A stretch of 64,000 nt of DNA from Tridacna crocea (GCA_943736015.1 OX031064.1:30937361-31001360); one strand, 5' to 3'. Positions 32,546 through 43,452 are shown, counted from the stretch's first letter. Translations and numbers: made by a program. The notes: generated from the letters alone by a model not told the origin.

Positions 32546-33850
32546 TGCAGGCCCATAGCTTTCCAAACCGACGGAAATAGAACAAAAAAGCATTTGACAA
32601 GTTTTGTTTAGCCTGGCAGACAGCCATCAGAATGTCTCTAAATCTCAACACTGCTACAAAAAATACAGATGATGATGTGATATGTGTATATCAGTGAATG
32701 TATCTCCTGAATTCACTTTGTCAGAGGCATAGCCAAGATTTTAGAATCGCAATGCGGGCAAAATCGACACTACTACAAGTGTATCTTGCTCTTTAACAAG
32801 GAGGTTCAATGTATATCCGTGATATACCAGTATTTTACCAAGCAATAATATATAATCTTATCATGGATGCATACAATCCATTTGTCTAATAGGCTGAATC
32901 TTGTGGTAGAATTGTCCTTTGAAATGCAGAAAATTGATAGAACTTTCTGTAAGGGTCAGCTTGCGCGAACTGTGCAGGCTGATCTGAATGGATACCTTTT
33001 TGATACGCAGTAAACCGCCTTTACACAGAACATCGCTCAGATATACAGATAAAAACCATAGAATTTAAGATTTGTCTCAATTGAACGTATTTGCAGAGGA
33101 GAATTACCTTGTTTGCTTAAATGATCGGATCTGTTTTTGAAGGTGTAGAAAATACTTAAGTATTCAAAGCGTTGAAAGAACTGGTGTGGCATATGTCCAG
33201 GGAAATTAATGATTAAAAAAAATCAATAGAAATACTATCGAAATATTGGTTTGAAAGTCAACCTACTTATCAAACTGACACCTTTTCAGAAAGCAGTTGT
33301 ATATAATATTATCTCTTACCCTGCTTATCATAACATAGGATGGCCTTTGCGAAAAGTGAAGATCAAAATAAGGCTACACACATTAATTGAGTTCAATGCC
33401 ACAAAAAGAAGAAAATGAAAATTACCAATATTTTCTTTTATTTCCAACAATATCATTTTAGTAACCCTCTTCGTGGTCTTTAAAACTCGGGATGAAGTAA
33501 TAAAAGTAGAAAAGAAAATGTAGATACAAGATCAGACTGTGCATTCCGTCACCCGGCAATCTGATCTTCACTCACTCTGTCCGAAAACACTTAATGAATC
33601 ACGATTAAGCTGCCTAAGAGTTAACGATAACAACAATTATACTTGTATTCTCAAGAGACAAAACTCATCTTAAATTTATTGCAATCTTTTCCCAGATCTT
33701 ACAAGTTTCGAATGTAAATGTTTGAGGACATTACGAATAAATGTAATAACACACTTAGATTCTATAACTAATTTATGCAAATAACTAAAACAGAATCACA
33801 TATAATATACATGTGCACATCATCCAAAATGAGCAATGCTCCGGTAAAAG
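32546..33850. other. Intergenic DNA, mostly unremarkable
   Basis: It lies between the SLC5-like start and the RING-macro stop. Apart from a degraded M3 element I see no gene or repeat family. Confidence 0.4.
32895..33025. mobile_element. M3 MITE, degraded
   Basis: GTCAGCTTGCGCGAACTGTG and AGGCTGATCTGAATGG with CCGCCTTTACACAGA at right. Confidence 0.5.
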
Positions 33851-33855
33851 GTGGT

Positions 33856-34073
33856 TTTAAACCCTTTGCCATATAAAACCGGGTTGGAGAAAGTCTTGTG
33901 AAAACCCTGTGGGAACACGAGAACACTCTAGCATTTTCTCCTTATCCCACAATTCTTTTAAACTCTATCAGAGATAGTAATCATCATTTCAGAAACACCT
34001 GATTTATCGTCAGCAAAATGCTTAAAATTCATTTTGGTCTAGCCCAAAATGTTGCCGTTTGGTAGAGAGTTAA
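33856..34073 (+). mobile_element. M1 MITE, diverged
   Basis: CCCTTTGCCATATAAAACC left; the hairpin is largely lost; GTTTGGTAGAGAGTTAA right. Confidence 0.65.
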
Positions 34074-34243
34074 TGCATCTCCTTGATGCATGAACTAAAA
34101 CTCGCTTTATTTCAAACAGGAAAAGTAGTTTTTGCAAATACTATTGTTTTACTAAACGTTTTTAATACATTTTCTAAATATAGAATTTAGAGAAACCAGA
34201 ATTCGTGACGGGTGTTTCCACAGAGATATCAACAACCGAAGAA

Positions 34244-34500
34244 GTTTCTGGGCTTATACCGGAGCTATTGTCCAAGCCTGTATGGGTTGATTTTTGTAAA
34301 TGACTGATGCATAGGGTATATGCTAGCTAATCATGGCTGGATGAATCGTACCAGGATGTGTTTTACTGAGTAAACGCTTCTTCTATTTTGAAGTTCGAAG
34401 TAATAGTTGTCGTTTTGAAAAGTAGATCGGTTCTGCACCCAGTATGCCAAAATCTGATAGGTTTGTATATGAAAAGTGCCACCTAGAGGAAGATAATGCA
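34244..34500 (+). repeat. R5 interspersed repeat, 5' truncated
   Basis: CAAGCCTGTATGGG, TTGAAGTTCGAAGTAATAG and GCCACCTAGAGGAAGATAAT match the other copies. Confidence 0.65.
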
Positions 34501-34512
34501 TAAGGATCCGTT

Positions 34513-34650
34513 TTGATCTACAATCCTGAGCTAGAATGGTCCTTGGACAGGTAGGAAGTTTATCAAAAGCAAAAGGTTTTGACACAGGTTAGCATGCGCA
34601 ACCACGTAGGCTGATCTGCGTCGATACTTTTTGAAGATGATTTGAATTCT
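34513..34650. mobile_element. M3 MITE, degraded
   Basis: AGGTTAGCATGCGCAACCAC and GTAGGCTGATCTGCGTCGAT. Confidence 0.45.
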
Positions 34651-34654
34651 CTTT

Positions 34655-34882
34655 TAACCCTTTACAAAACAATCCCTGGTTTTTACGACCCTGAGATAGA
34701 AGCCTATAGAAAACATTGTGGGAAAAGGAGAAAATGCTGGTTACCAGCATTTTCTCCTTTTCACACAATTTTTTCTACCCTGCTAGAAACAAATTTCAAT
34801 TTTTGAGTCACACTTATTTTTTCGTCTGCTAATAAATTCAATTTGAACCAGTTTGAAATTTTGTCGTTTGTTAAAGGGTTTA
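34655..34882 (+). mobile_element. M1 MITE, full
   Basis: Both ends and the hairpin are intact; the loop is TGGTTACCA. Confidence 0.82.
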
Positions 34883-35322
34883 ACAGAGCATGACTCATCA
34901 TTTTCTGACGTCAGAAGACTCCGAAAAATCCTCAATAAAATAAATATTATGCAAACATATATGATTGGTAGGTCCTTTCTGAATTAGTTTTCACATTTTA
35001 ATGTCTATCGCAGTCGTAGTTCTGGAACACTTACAGAAATGGACACGTTTCTGATGTCAAGAGATTGAGATAAACCTGGCAAGTTTTGCGCCAATCTTTT
35101 CTTTTTGACATTTGATATCATTGGCGTATCACGTGATTCAACTTGGGGAGAGGAACTATATAAGCAACAAGCTTTCGTTCCGATCCTTTTTACATTTATT
35201 TCTTGTATTGCGTATGTAAATGTCAATGTATATTGAATAAAATATGTGTAAATTAAATTAAGTTTTGCGCCATTTTAATGGCACCTGAAACTTATATTGC
35301 GCTTTGTATGGTATATCTCACC

Positions 35323-35354
35323 CCCCCCCCCCCCCCCCAAAAAAAAAAAAAAAT
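35323..35354. repeat. Poly-C/poly-A tract
   Basis: A run of C followed by a run of A. Length is likely unreliable in assembly. Confidence 0.85.
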
Positions 35355-35439
35355 CAGAGCTGGTTATATGCTGCTACACATAAACAAACGATGTAGTACA
35401 TTTTCAAGCTAAAACGAAATCTATTAGGAATTATTCGCT

Positions 35440-35700
35440 ACTATACGCGAAAAGGGACATTCGGACATTTGCGTAAAATGTCGTCTCGGATCAGCCTGCG
35501 CAGTCAGCGCAGGCTGATCCGAGACGGCATTTTCCGATCATATATAATTTTCTGTTTCACGCAAGTGTATTGTACTTTTCTGTTTCACGCAAGCGTATTG
35601 TAGGAAAATCATTATTATTTACGTAGTATCATCTCGGATTAACCTGTGCGGACTACGCAGGCTCTCCTGAGACGAAACTTTACGCAAATGTGCGAAAGCT
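35440..35700. mobile_element. M3 MITE, palindromic, followed by a second half copy
   Basis: The hairpin CTCGGATCAGCCTGCGCAG / TCAGCGCAGGCTGATCCGAG is perfect. A CTGTTTCACGCAAGTGTATTG duplication and a second CGGATTAACCTGTGCGG copy follow. Confidence 0.68.
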
Positions 35701-36195
35701 TCTTTTCGTATGTTGCAGATCATATATATTGTTACTATGCTCAATCTTTTAACTAAGCAAAACCAGTGTTTGGATTTTAAATTTGGGCCGCTTAAAAGGG
35801 GAGAGATATTTTTCAATGCTTGGTTAGGGAATAAAACATTTAGACTCATCTGGGATAAAATCATTGACAACAAAAAGAAAAGTGCTTTTAAGTCGGCCAG
35901 ACAATCTTCATTTCGGTATTATACTTACAAACTTCTCAACAATTTGTCTTTACTTGGTGGAAGGGAGAAAACTGTCCATATAAGTATTTTGTACTCCTCC
36001 TACAATGTTTTTACAAGCCTTCTGTCTGATGTTCGTTAAATTTTGGCTATGTTAACTAACGAGTGAAATAGTTGTATGTATATATAACATTAAGTAAGGG
36101 GGCGTATACTATGTTATAGTTATGCATATTTTCAGTAATGATGTATTTTGGGCCGGTGGCCTTTATTTACAATAAAAGTATTGTATTGTAAAAAA
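35700..36195 (+). other. Unidentified open frame with retroelement-like tail
   Basis: An open frame at 35710-36039 (MLQIIYIVTMLNLLTK...) has no family I recognise. It is followed by GGGCCGGTGGCCTTTATTT, an AATAAA signal and a TATTGTATTGTA tail, as at the 3' end of some LINE-type elements. It may be the tail of a dead retrotransposon. Confidence 0.3.
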
Positions 36196-36212
36196 AATAA
36201 GCTTGAAAAACA

Positions 36213-36405
36213 ACTCTTCGAAAACTCTGGTAACCACAAGGTCCTGAGTTCGATAACCGGAAGCGGATGTCAACTTTTGGATTGGCCATAGATCCACGCA
36301 ATCGGCGCTAGTACTGGTGTAATTTCGGGAGGAAGAATAGAAAGAGATTAGTATAAATTGTAAAAACTTGTTTCTCGATCGATGTAAAAATAAATATGTC
36401 CTATA
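36213..36405 (+). repeat. tRNA-derived SINE, 5' truncated
   Basis: It starts within the head at TAACCACAAGGTCCTGAGTT and shares the body and the tail CTCGATCGATGTAAAAATAA with 20549-20757. Confidence 0.72.
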
Positions 36406-36409
36406 TTAA

Positions 36410-36566
36410 AACTTAGTGGGAAAAAGAGGCAACATTTTCTCCCTTTGACCACAATAATTTATACCCTATCTCAGCAAAGTTCACTATATAAACCAAACTT
36501 CATATGTCGCCTTCAAATGCTCTCAATTTGGACAAATCTAACATTTCGTTGTATGGAAAACGATTG
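36410..36566 (+). mobile_element. M1 MITE, partial
   Basis: Half hairpin and an eroded B end (TTCGTTGTATGG). Confidence 0.5.
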
Positions 36567-36572
36567 AGGTCC

Positions 36573-36801
36573 TTAATCCTTCACCGAACAACCTCTTATT
36601 TTTACCACTCTGAGAAAGATGCCTTTTGAAAACATTGTGAGAATAGGAGAAAATGCTGGTTACCAACATTTTCTCCTTTACCCACAATGTTTTCTACCCT
36701 GCAGAAAAGAAATTTCAATTGTTGAGTTACATTTATATTGTCGTCTGCAAGTGCTTTAAATTTGGACCCGTCTAAAATTTTGTCGTTTGGTAAAAGGTTA
36801 A
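36573..36801 (+). mobile_element. M1 MITE, full
   Basis: TTAA flanks and both ends are present; the hairpin has a few mismatches. It lies downstream of the RING-macro stop. Confidence 0.8.
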
Positions 36802-37029
36802 AGGTGCGCTTCTTACATCTTTATAAGGTACGATAATAGCATATGAAGCTTTACTGGTCTATCTAGGAAATCACCATACAGAAGGTAAAGGCCATAATAC
36901 TACTTTTAGTAACAGTGTCCGATAATTGACCAATGAAAACTTCGATGTTCCGTGTTAGACGAATGGAGGTTCAAATGTCCACGGATAAAGATTCTTCCGG
37001 AACTCAGTCCAGTAAGAAAGTATAAATAT

Positions 37030-37235
37030 TCAAACGTATCGTAGAGCGTTTCTGAAATCTAAAACATCGTTGTTGGTCATCCATTCTTGATGCGCTGTTT
37101 TCAAAAGAGTCAGAATTTCCTCATCAATGTCAACAAAATAGATCTGTTTCAAGTTCCTTGCAGAAGTTTGACGGCTGTCAATCAAAGCTTTCATGTGCAT
37201 TTCTGCACAAAGCTGTTTTGGTATACCTCCTTGTC
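37030..37235 (-). CDS. RING-macro gene exon 3 (macrodomain end, stop)
   Basis: This exon has 206 nt encoding QGGIPKQLCAEMHMKALIDS, then a linker, LKQIYFVDIDEEILTLL and a C-terminal tail, ending in TGA at 37030-37032. It completes the second phosphate-binding loop and the last strand and helix of the macrodomain. The acceptor is TATTTTACAG. Confidence 0.88.
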
Positions 37236-40200
37236 CTGTAAAATATACAGAATTACATTTTCTAACGAATATTTCATAATCCAATCTCTTTGGAAATGTA
37301 TCTACTCCTATTCAAGAGATGGTTTCCCATTCATAAGATCTTCAATAAATACAAACTTAAGGAGGATATTTTTTCCATGTCACGAGTGAGAATCTTACCG
37401 ATATGTTCACGAGATGAAATGAATTTCGATCTATCGCTAAAAAAAATCTTAAAGTCCAGTACTGTTATTTTCGGTTATTCCACGAAGCGACCCTTTAACC
37501 TAAAAAGCATCAAAATACATTATTAGGTAAAGCAGAAGAAATGAAGTACATGTACTAGCCTAGGGATTTGAAGTGTCTTGTCCAATGACAACACCACGAA
37601 AAACCCAGTGGATAAAGTGGAGCTCGAATCCGAGGCCTACAGGTCACGAGTCTGGGAAAATGTGCGTAAATATTCACGTATTTGCTGGGTTTTACTAGTA
37701 CAAGGCTGTCTTGCCCATAGACACCCCCCCAAAAAAAACCCAGTTGATAAAGTACAGCTCGAACCCGAGGCCTCCAGGCCACAAGTCTTGGTAAATTTCT
37801 CGATAAGCCACTTTAAAATCTTGAGCAGGAAATAAAACTGAATATTTTAGAAAGAATAAAAGGCCTGTGGTGAACAGAATTAACCCGTATCTCATTAATA
37901 TATCTTTTGACTCTCAGTATTAGTCGGTTCGAACTTTCTTGATAGTGACCTACATGTAGGTTTATAAATGAAAATTCACAAGAATCAAAGCGTTGAGAAC
38001 GCTGAAGAGGTATTTGTCAAGGAAGCTGTTGTGTGCAATTAATAATTTGAAAGAAAAAGAGAAATATTATTCAATTATTGGCTTGAGAATCAAACTACTA
38101 AGCAAATGAATATCTTTTGGGTTGAAAGGAGACACAGGTCTGCTTGCACAGTCCGCGCAACTCCTGACAAAATCAGGATTATTTGTGTATAGGTGGTCTT
38201 CCTTTGATCATTAGGAAGAGTCGGGAGTAACGTCTCTTAACAATAGGATGCATAATAGATAGCGAAAGAAACCATGTGAATATATATAGTAATATTAAGT
38301 TTGTACATGAAAACTTCGATTTTGAAACATCTTTGGTTGTTTACATTTATTTCCTAACATTACAAATAAATTATTTCGATCTATAAATATTCATGCCCAA
38401 TCAAATGGAGTAGCACGCAATCATGGGATGAACAAGCCATGGGACGATCTAGTTTTGGAAAGAAAAATCCCAGGACCGAACGATCGGTATACAAACTTTG
38501 TATCATTGTGGCAATAGCAGGCTATGAGCAGTTGAAGCTAATTTCATTCAACGATTAGTATTTCCACGTTAATTAGCCTCACTCAGTGTTTTTTAACATG
38601 CCATTTCAAATTACATATCTGAGTGCTAAAAGTCATTTGCCTGAAAAAAAAAAGAGTTTAATTGGGTTTGTTTCCTTCGGCTTTGCACAAAATATGGTAC
38701 ATGGTCTTCAAAATTCATTATTGAACTCAAAGTTCAATAAAACGGTGTCTTCGACAAATACCACAAAAACTACATCTTTTTGACGGTACAGATAAATAGC
38801 TCCTTTGGTACGGTGGTTGGATTTCGATTCTGGCGTCAAACAATCTCTTTTACATATATATGACTTTTAGTATTACTCCACAAAATTTACCTGCCATTCA
38901 TTTACTTTGGTTAATACTCGGTGAATTTTGCAGTCATTTGTCTTTAAAAACTCAATAATACCATAGTATACATACATGTACATCCAACTTTTCGAAATAA
39001 AAAAAAAATGCTATTTGAATACCTACGAGAAATGGAACACTATACAGTACACTATACAAGTCTAACTATTACTAAAAAACCCAAGTGTTAAGCAAACGTT
39101 GTGAGAAAATCATAAAAGGCTGTTTACCATCATTTTCTCCTTTTCCCATAATATTTTTTACTCTAAGACTGAGAATGCATCATTTAACCCTTTACCAAAC
39201 AATACCTGGTTTTTACGACCCTGAGATAGAAGCCTTTTAAAAACATTGTGGGAAAAGGAGAAAATGCTGATAACCAGCATTTTCTCCTTTTCCCATAATG
39301 TTTTCTACCCTGCTGGAAACAAAGTTCAATATTTGATTTAAGTTCATTTTGTCGTCTGCGAGTGCTTTCAATTTGGACCAATCTAAAATCTTGTCGTTTG
39401 GGAAAGGGTTAACATCATAAAATATGGTGTATATATAGTACATTTGCCGTGTATACATATGACATTGCTCGTATATCTTTTTTGTAAAGATTAGAGCTCA
39501 GAAAAGTATTTTGTTTGATTGACTGATTGAACATTTACTGGTAGTTTGTCATCTGAAAACACTTTCAATTTGGTCCAAGCCAAATTTTTTGTCGTTTGGT
39601 AAAGAGTTTTGTTATTGCTTTCCTCAACGCATGTACACATGTATACTTACCACATCCAATAGCACACAGCCCCACAGATTTCCAGTTCCTATCGGACACA
39701 GTAGTTAGACTCTTAATCACAGTCGTGTACAAGTCCTGGGCACAAATTGTCTTCACGTCGTTACTGTACTCTGACCAATCAGGACCTACAGCGTAGACTA
39801 TACCTTTACATGGCAGTTTACCGGATGATGTCACAAATATCTCTCCGACACCAAGACGACCGTCTTGTTGGACATGGTTTCTGCATTCTGGTTTGACAGT
39901 GCTTCCAGCCGCCCCGGCTACAACTCGGGCCACTCCGGCAGTCTGATCTAGATCACTGTTTGTTGGAATTATAATCGCATCTAGGCCCTGGATTTGAACT
40001 ATCGACTTTTGGTATATCAGCACCTCAACTTCCCCGACCTTGAACTTGCTTTTGCTGCCCTCAGTTTCTATCTGTGTCACTAGATAAAGGTAAAACATTA
40101 CAAATGAGTCACGATCTCTGATTAGTGGGCCTGGTACATCTGCAAAAAGTATCGATCACGAAGGCCTGTGCAGTCCGCGCAGGCGAACATCGATCAAAAC

Positions 40201-42797
40201 TTTTTGCTTTTGGTAAATTTTGTAGGTGTTAATCCTTTACTCCATAGGTACTCATTTCTACACATTGCTTGTAGGAGCCTTTGGAAAACATTGTGGCAAA
40301 AGGTGAAATTGCTCGTGACGAGCAATTTCACCTTTTACCACAATGTTTTCTATGCTATCAAAAGGTGTCATTTAAACGTAAGAAATGGCTTCATCCTTGC
40401 TGTTATTTATGGTCAATTATAGATTCCATAGGAATGCCTTATGGGGGTAAAGGGTTATAGGACCATTCTGCTTCATTATTAAGCCAGTTATTTTAGAAAA
40501 AAAATGCATTTTAGAGATCGATTCAGGGGTGCAAAACTCTGAATCCCTGTGTGATGACTCAATGTCATACATCATTTTCAAATTCATACCAGTCATATCA
40601 TTGCAAGATCTTAGTTATTAATTGTCTTACCTGGATATCATCAATCAAAATTGTTGGCATTTTATTGACCCTACTTACTATGCTTGATTGACTAGATAGA
40701 GTTTTTAACACCGCTTACAACATTATTTCAGTCATACCATAGCGAAGGTTCATATATTCGTGTACTTCCTGGGTTTTACGATAGGGGTCCGTAGTTTGAT
40801 CCCTGGCACCCATAGACTATATATCATAAACAAGGGTTTTAACTGTATGTAGCCCGCTACTCTTTTCTACCCCATCAGTAATTCTCCTATTTTTTTTTTC
40901 GACAACTGAGAGCTAAAACATTTTTCAACTAGAAAAAGACAACTGTTCGTCAGTGGTTAACACAGTCTGGCTGCTACATTCACTCGAACTTGTAAACTCG
41001 CTAAAAAATCTATGCCACTGATAAGGGTGCGTACACGTCCTGTTTTCAAGATACAAAAAGCACTTTAAATCCAATGAAACACAGCATTAGCGGCACACAA
41101 AATGCTACTGACCTATAGTCTTTGTCTTCAATAACTAATAAACGCCACAGAATTCGTTGAATTTGTGATCCGGGAGCAAATTTCGAACAGCTGCAGCCAT
41201 CTTCTGTCATGTGACACTGTTTGGAATGAGAAATTTCATTGGTTGATATGTACTAACAGTTGTGCATTTAACCAATGAAATTTCGTACTGCTGCTCGAAA
41301 CTTTTTCTCACGTAACATTGTTTGGAACGAGAAATTTCATTATCAAATGTACGAACCTTCGTCAATGGCGAAGATTTTTGAGCGAGATTACAAGTTCGAA
41401 GGACTTTAGCAGCCAGACTGCATTGGCCACTGACATACAGTCGTGTTTTTCTGGTAACGTTATACAAATGATTTACCGATGAGTTATCCAAAGAATAAGG
41501 AGAATACCTGTTAGCATAGAAAAGATATGTTGTTTTTTTTTGTAACCCGGGACGTGTAACGGGCTCTACACATGTCAAATCCCTTGTTTATAATATACAG
41601 TATAGTCTATGGGTGAAGGGAGTCAAACTACGGACCTCTATGGGCTTTACTAGTACTAGACTAGGGCTTTGAAGTGTCTTGCCCAAAGACATCTCCACGA
41701 AAAATCCGGTGAATCAAGTGCCGCTCGAACCTGAGGCCTTCAGGTCACGAATCCAACACTTTACCACGCAGGTCCCTAAAGGCTATTCTCAAGAGATCGG
41801 CGTCGACAATAAATGACAGAACCAGACAGAATCATTATTTTCTGATGATCTTTGGTGCATCCTTGGGCCACCCCGCCTTATCAGTGAAGTTTACCTTTCA
41901 TCATGATAACAGCAGTAACAGAACTTTGAGATAGATCTAATTCAAACACGGAAGTAATTCAATGACATGCATTATCTTCATGCTGAAATCGAAACCGAAA
42001 GCATGTTTATAATTATTCCTTATCTTTGTTTTTCCAGAGCGTTCACTTTCCATCATTTCAAGAATTCGTGAGAGAATAAAAACACACACTAAAATTTAGA
42101 TCGGGGGATCGAGTGTTGTTCTGTGGCATCTTGATTAAGACCCTTTACCACATAATCCTGAATTTTAACGACCCTGAAGAAAGCCCTTGAAAACATTGAG
42201 GGAAAAGGAGAAAATGCTGGTAACCAGCATTTTCTCCTTTTCCCACAATGTTTTCTACCCTTTCAAAATGGAATTTCCATTTTTGATTTACGTTTATTTT
42301 ATCGTCTGTAAATGCTTTCAATTTGGACCGGTCAAAAATTTTGTCATTTGGTAATGAGTTGATTAAACTCTGCAGAGTGGCACGTTCAAGGCCTTCATCA
42401 GAATCAAAAGAGCTACAATGTACTTTTAGATCTACAATAGTCGTCTTTTTTAAATGTCCGTATTGAGCGATCTTTTCAACACGTTTCCAAAACTACGCTA
42501 AGAAATAGCTACATGTACCTGTATTTAAATAAGTGTATAAAGTTACAGAAAAGATTTACCTCTCCCAAGAATATTTTCGTTCCCAACGTAGATGTTTCGA
42601 GGAAAGCCTTGGGCCCCGTTAGAGGGAACATTGGTGCTTTCCCGACACACTGGACAGTGAATTCGACTGTTCTGTTGTTGCTGCAGTAGTTGTTGAAGAC
42701 ATGGTGCCTCACACAATGTATGTGTACACGGTAACAACATCCGTGGATTTTTTAACTCATCAAGACATACCGGACATTTAAATTCATTTGTTGCCAT
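37030..42797 (-). CDS. RING finger-macrodomain protein, complete, 3 exons
   Basis: Exons 42560-42797, 39651-40079 and 37030-37235 join in phase (1 and 1) to give 290 codons plus a TGA stop. Residues 8-51 form a C3HC4 RING-like zinc finger (C8, C11, C24, H26, C29, C33, C48, C51), so an E3 ubiquitin-ligase role is likely. A glutamine-rich helix lies in the loop and a short linker follows. Residues about 92-270 are a macrodomain: GLDAIIIPTNSDL, then GVARVVAGAAG, GEIFVTSSGKLPCKGIVYAVGP, AIGCGQGGIP and YFVDID. Macrodomains bind ADP-ribose. The usual first Asn of the NAAN motif is Ile here, the GGG loop reads TAG, and GIFGFP reads GQGGIP, so hydrolase activity is doubtful. The architecture suggests coupling of ADP-ribose recognition to ubiquitination, as in the vertebrate DTX3L-PARP9 pair, but that is inference. 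Confidence 0.88.
37558..37800 (-). repeat. tRNA-like repeat, two tandem copies
   Basis: Two copies of AAGTGTCTTG-CCAATGACA-type sequence each end with CTCGAA(T/C)CCGAGGCCT. Read on the minus strand this gives a B-box-like GGTTCGAGC. A related copy is at 41655-41780. Confidence 0.5.
37801..39085. other. Intron 2 of RING-macro gene, unremarkable part
   Basis: AT-rich; no exon or known repeat found between the tRNA-like repeats and the M1 copies. Confidence 0.4.
39090..39175. mobile_element. M1 MITE, hairpin fragment
   Basis: AACGTTGTGAGAAAATCAT through CATTTTCTCCTTTTCCC; termini absent. Confidence 0.5.
39184..39412 (+). mobile_element. M1 MITE, full
   Basis: Both ends, TTAA flanks and the hairpin are intact. 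It lies in intron 2 of the RING-macro gene. Confidence 0.84.
39541..39610 (+). mobile_element. M1 MITE, B-end fragment near macro exon donor
   Basis: GTCATCTGAAAACACTTTC and TTGTCGTTTGGTAAAGAG. It stops about 40 bp from the exon 2 donor. Confidence 0.6.
39651..40079 (-). CDS. RING-macro gene exon 2 (macrodomain core)
   Basis: This exon has 429 nt and carries residues 80-223: the linker (ETEGSKSKF) and the macrodomain from its first strand to AIGCG. The acceptor is TTTATCTAG and the donor TGTG|GTAAGT, phase 1 at both ends. A fragment of an M1 element ends about 40 bp past the donor. Confidence 0.9.
40120..40215. mobile_element. M3 MITE core
   Basis: TCTGCAAAAAGTATCGATC, GGCCTGTGCAGTCCGCGCAG and GATCAAAACTTTTTGC form an inverted repeat. 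It lies within 45 bp of the macro exon 2 acceptor. Confidence 0.6.
40229..40457. mobile_element. M1-related MITE with alternative hairpin core
   Basis: The core hairpin is TGTGGCAAAAGGTGAAATTG and its inverse around CTCGTGACGAG. The outer arms (GCCTTATGGGGGTAAAGG) match 5483-5703 in inverse orientation. Confidence 0.75.
40770..41653. mobile_element. Foldback element with ~250 bp inverted arms
   Basis: The left arm starts GGGGTCCGTAGTTTGATCCC; the right arm ends with its inverse GGGAGTCAAACTACGGACC. Deeper parts also pair: CAGTCTGGCTGCTACATTC versus TTTAGCAGCCAGACTGC. The centre contains a second nested inverted repeat (GAGAAATTTCATTGGTTG / AACCAATGAAATTTCG). No transposase is visible. It lies in intron 1 of the RING-macro gene. 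Confidence 0.75.
41655..41780 (-). repeat. tRNA-like repeat
   Basis: TTGAAGTGTCTTGCCCAAAG, then GCCGCTCGAACCTGAGGCC. It abuts the foldback element. Confidence 0.5.
42135..42366 (+). mobile_element. M1 MITE, full
   Basis: Both ends are good and the hairpin is nearly perfect. It lies in intron 1 of the RING-macro gene. Confidence 0.82.
42367..42559. other. 5' end of RING-macro intron 1
   Basis: Unique sequence between the M1 copy and the exon 1 donor; no signal beyond the splice site. Confidence 0.35.
42560..42797 (-). CDS. RING-macro gene exon 1 (RING finger)
   Basis: This exon has 79 codons plus one base, starting MATNEFKCPVCLDELKNPR. The ATG is the first in frame and sits five residues before the RING, as in TRIM-like RINGs. 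The fifth and sixth ligands read CEAPC, three residues apart where two is usual, so the finger may be distorted. The donor is GAGAG|GTAAAT, phase 1. Confidence 0.87.
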
Positions 42798-43009
42798 ATC
42801 AGGCTATTAATTCCTAAAACTGAACACAATATAACTCCTAGAGCTTTATATTTTCGAGGGAAACCCGCTTTCGAAACGAAAGATATCCTATTTTTTTGTG
42901 AGCTACCGGTATGTCGTGGATGACGTCACCGTTTTATGTGAACCGATTATCTTATTGTAAACAATATCAGTCTCAATTTCCCAATTGCATTTTAACCCTT
43001 TAGCCACGG

Positions 43010-43090
43010 GTGCCTGACATGTCTAGTATCATACAACCCCTCTATATATAGAGGGATTGTATGATACCGGACATGTCAGGCACCTGTGCC
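43010..43090. repeat. Palindrome with ~35 bp arms
   Basis: GTGCCTGACATGTCTAGTATC is followed, after the centre CTCTATATATAGAG, by its near-perfect inverse ending GACATGTCAGGCAC. Confidence 0.85.
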
Positions 43091-43095
43091 TGTAG

Positions 43096-43450
43096 CCTTA
43101 TCTGCGCATGTCATATCCTTCGAAAATTTGACCTATCTTATATGACGCATCACTCTCCCAGATATTCGGGAAAGTGTAGTATTGATGCACTATAAAGTAG
43201 CAATGGAGAAAAAAGCTTTTATCAATACGTTTGAAGAAAAAATGAGGCCTGTTTCAGCTCCAGATTTCTCTGAGCTGCTGATCATAGCTGAATGAATCGC
43301 ACGGGATAGCGTTTTCTGGAGTAAACGTACGTTTATTTTAGTCTGAAATTCAAAGTAACGGTTGTCGCATCGGAAAGTGGTTCGGTGCTGTAACCCAGGA
43401 TACCCAAATTAGATGAGTATTTATAGAATGGCATCTAGCAGGAAATAATG
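43096..43450 (+). repeat. R5 interspersed repeat
   Basis: CTGCGCATGTCATATCC through GGCATCTAGCAGGAAATAATG. A perfect palindrome stands at its left end. Confidence 0.72.
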
Positions 43451-43452
43451 TT

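Noticed and set aside
35150..35230. CTATATAAG followed by an AATAAA as a tiny plus-strand gene.
   Set aside because: A TATA-like string and poly(A) signal occur by chance in AT-rich DNA; no exon or conserved frame is seen between them.
39565..39650. Reading the macrodomain exon through to 39565.
   Set aside because: A clean GTAAGT donor at 39650 and in-phase continuation to 37235 show the extension is intron, including an M1 fragment.
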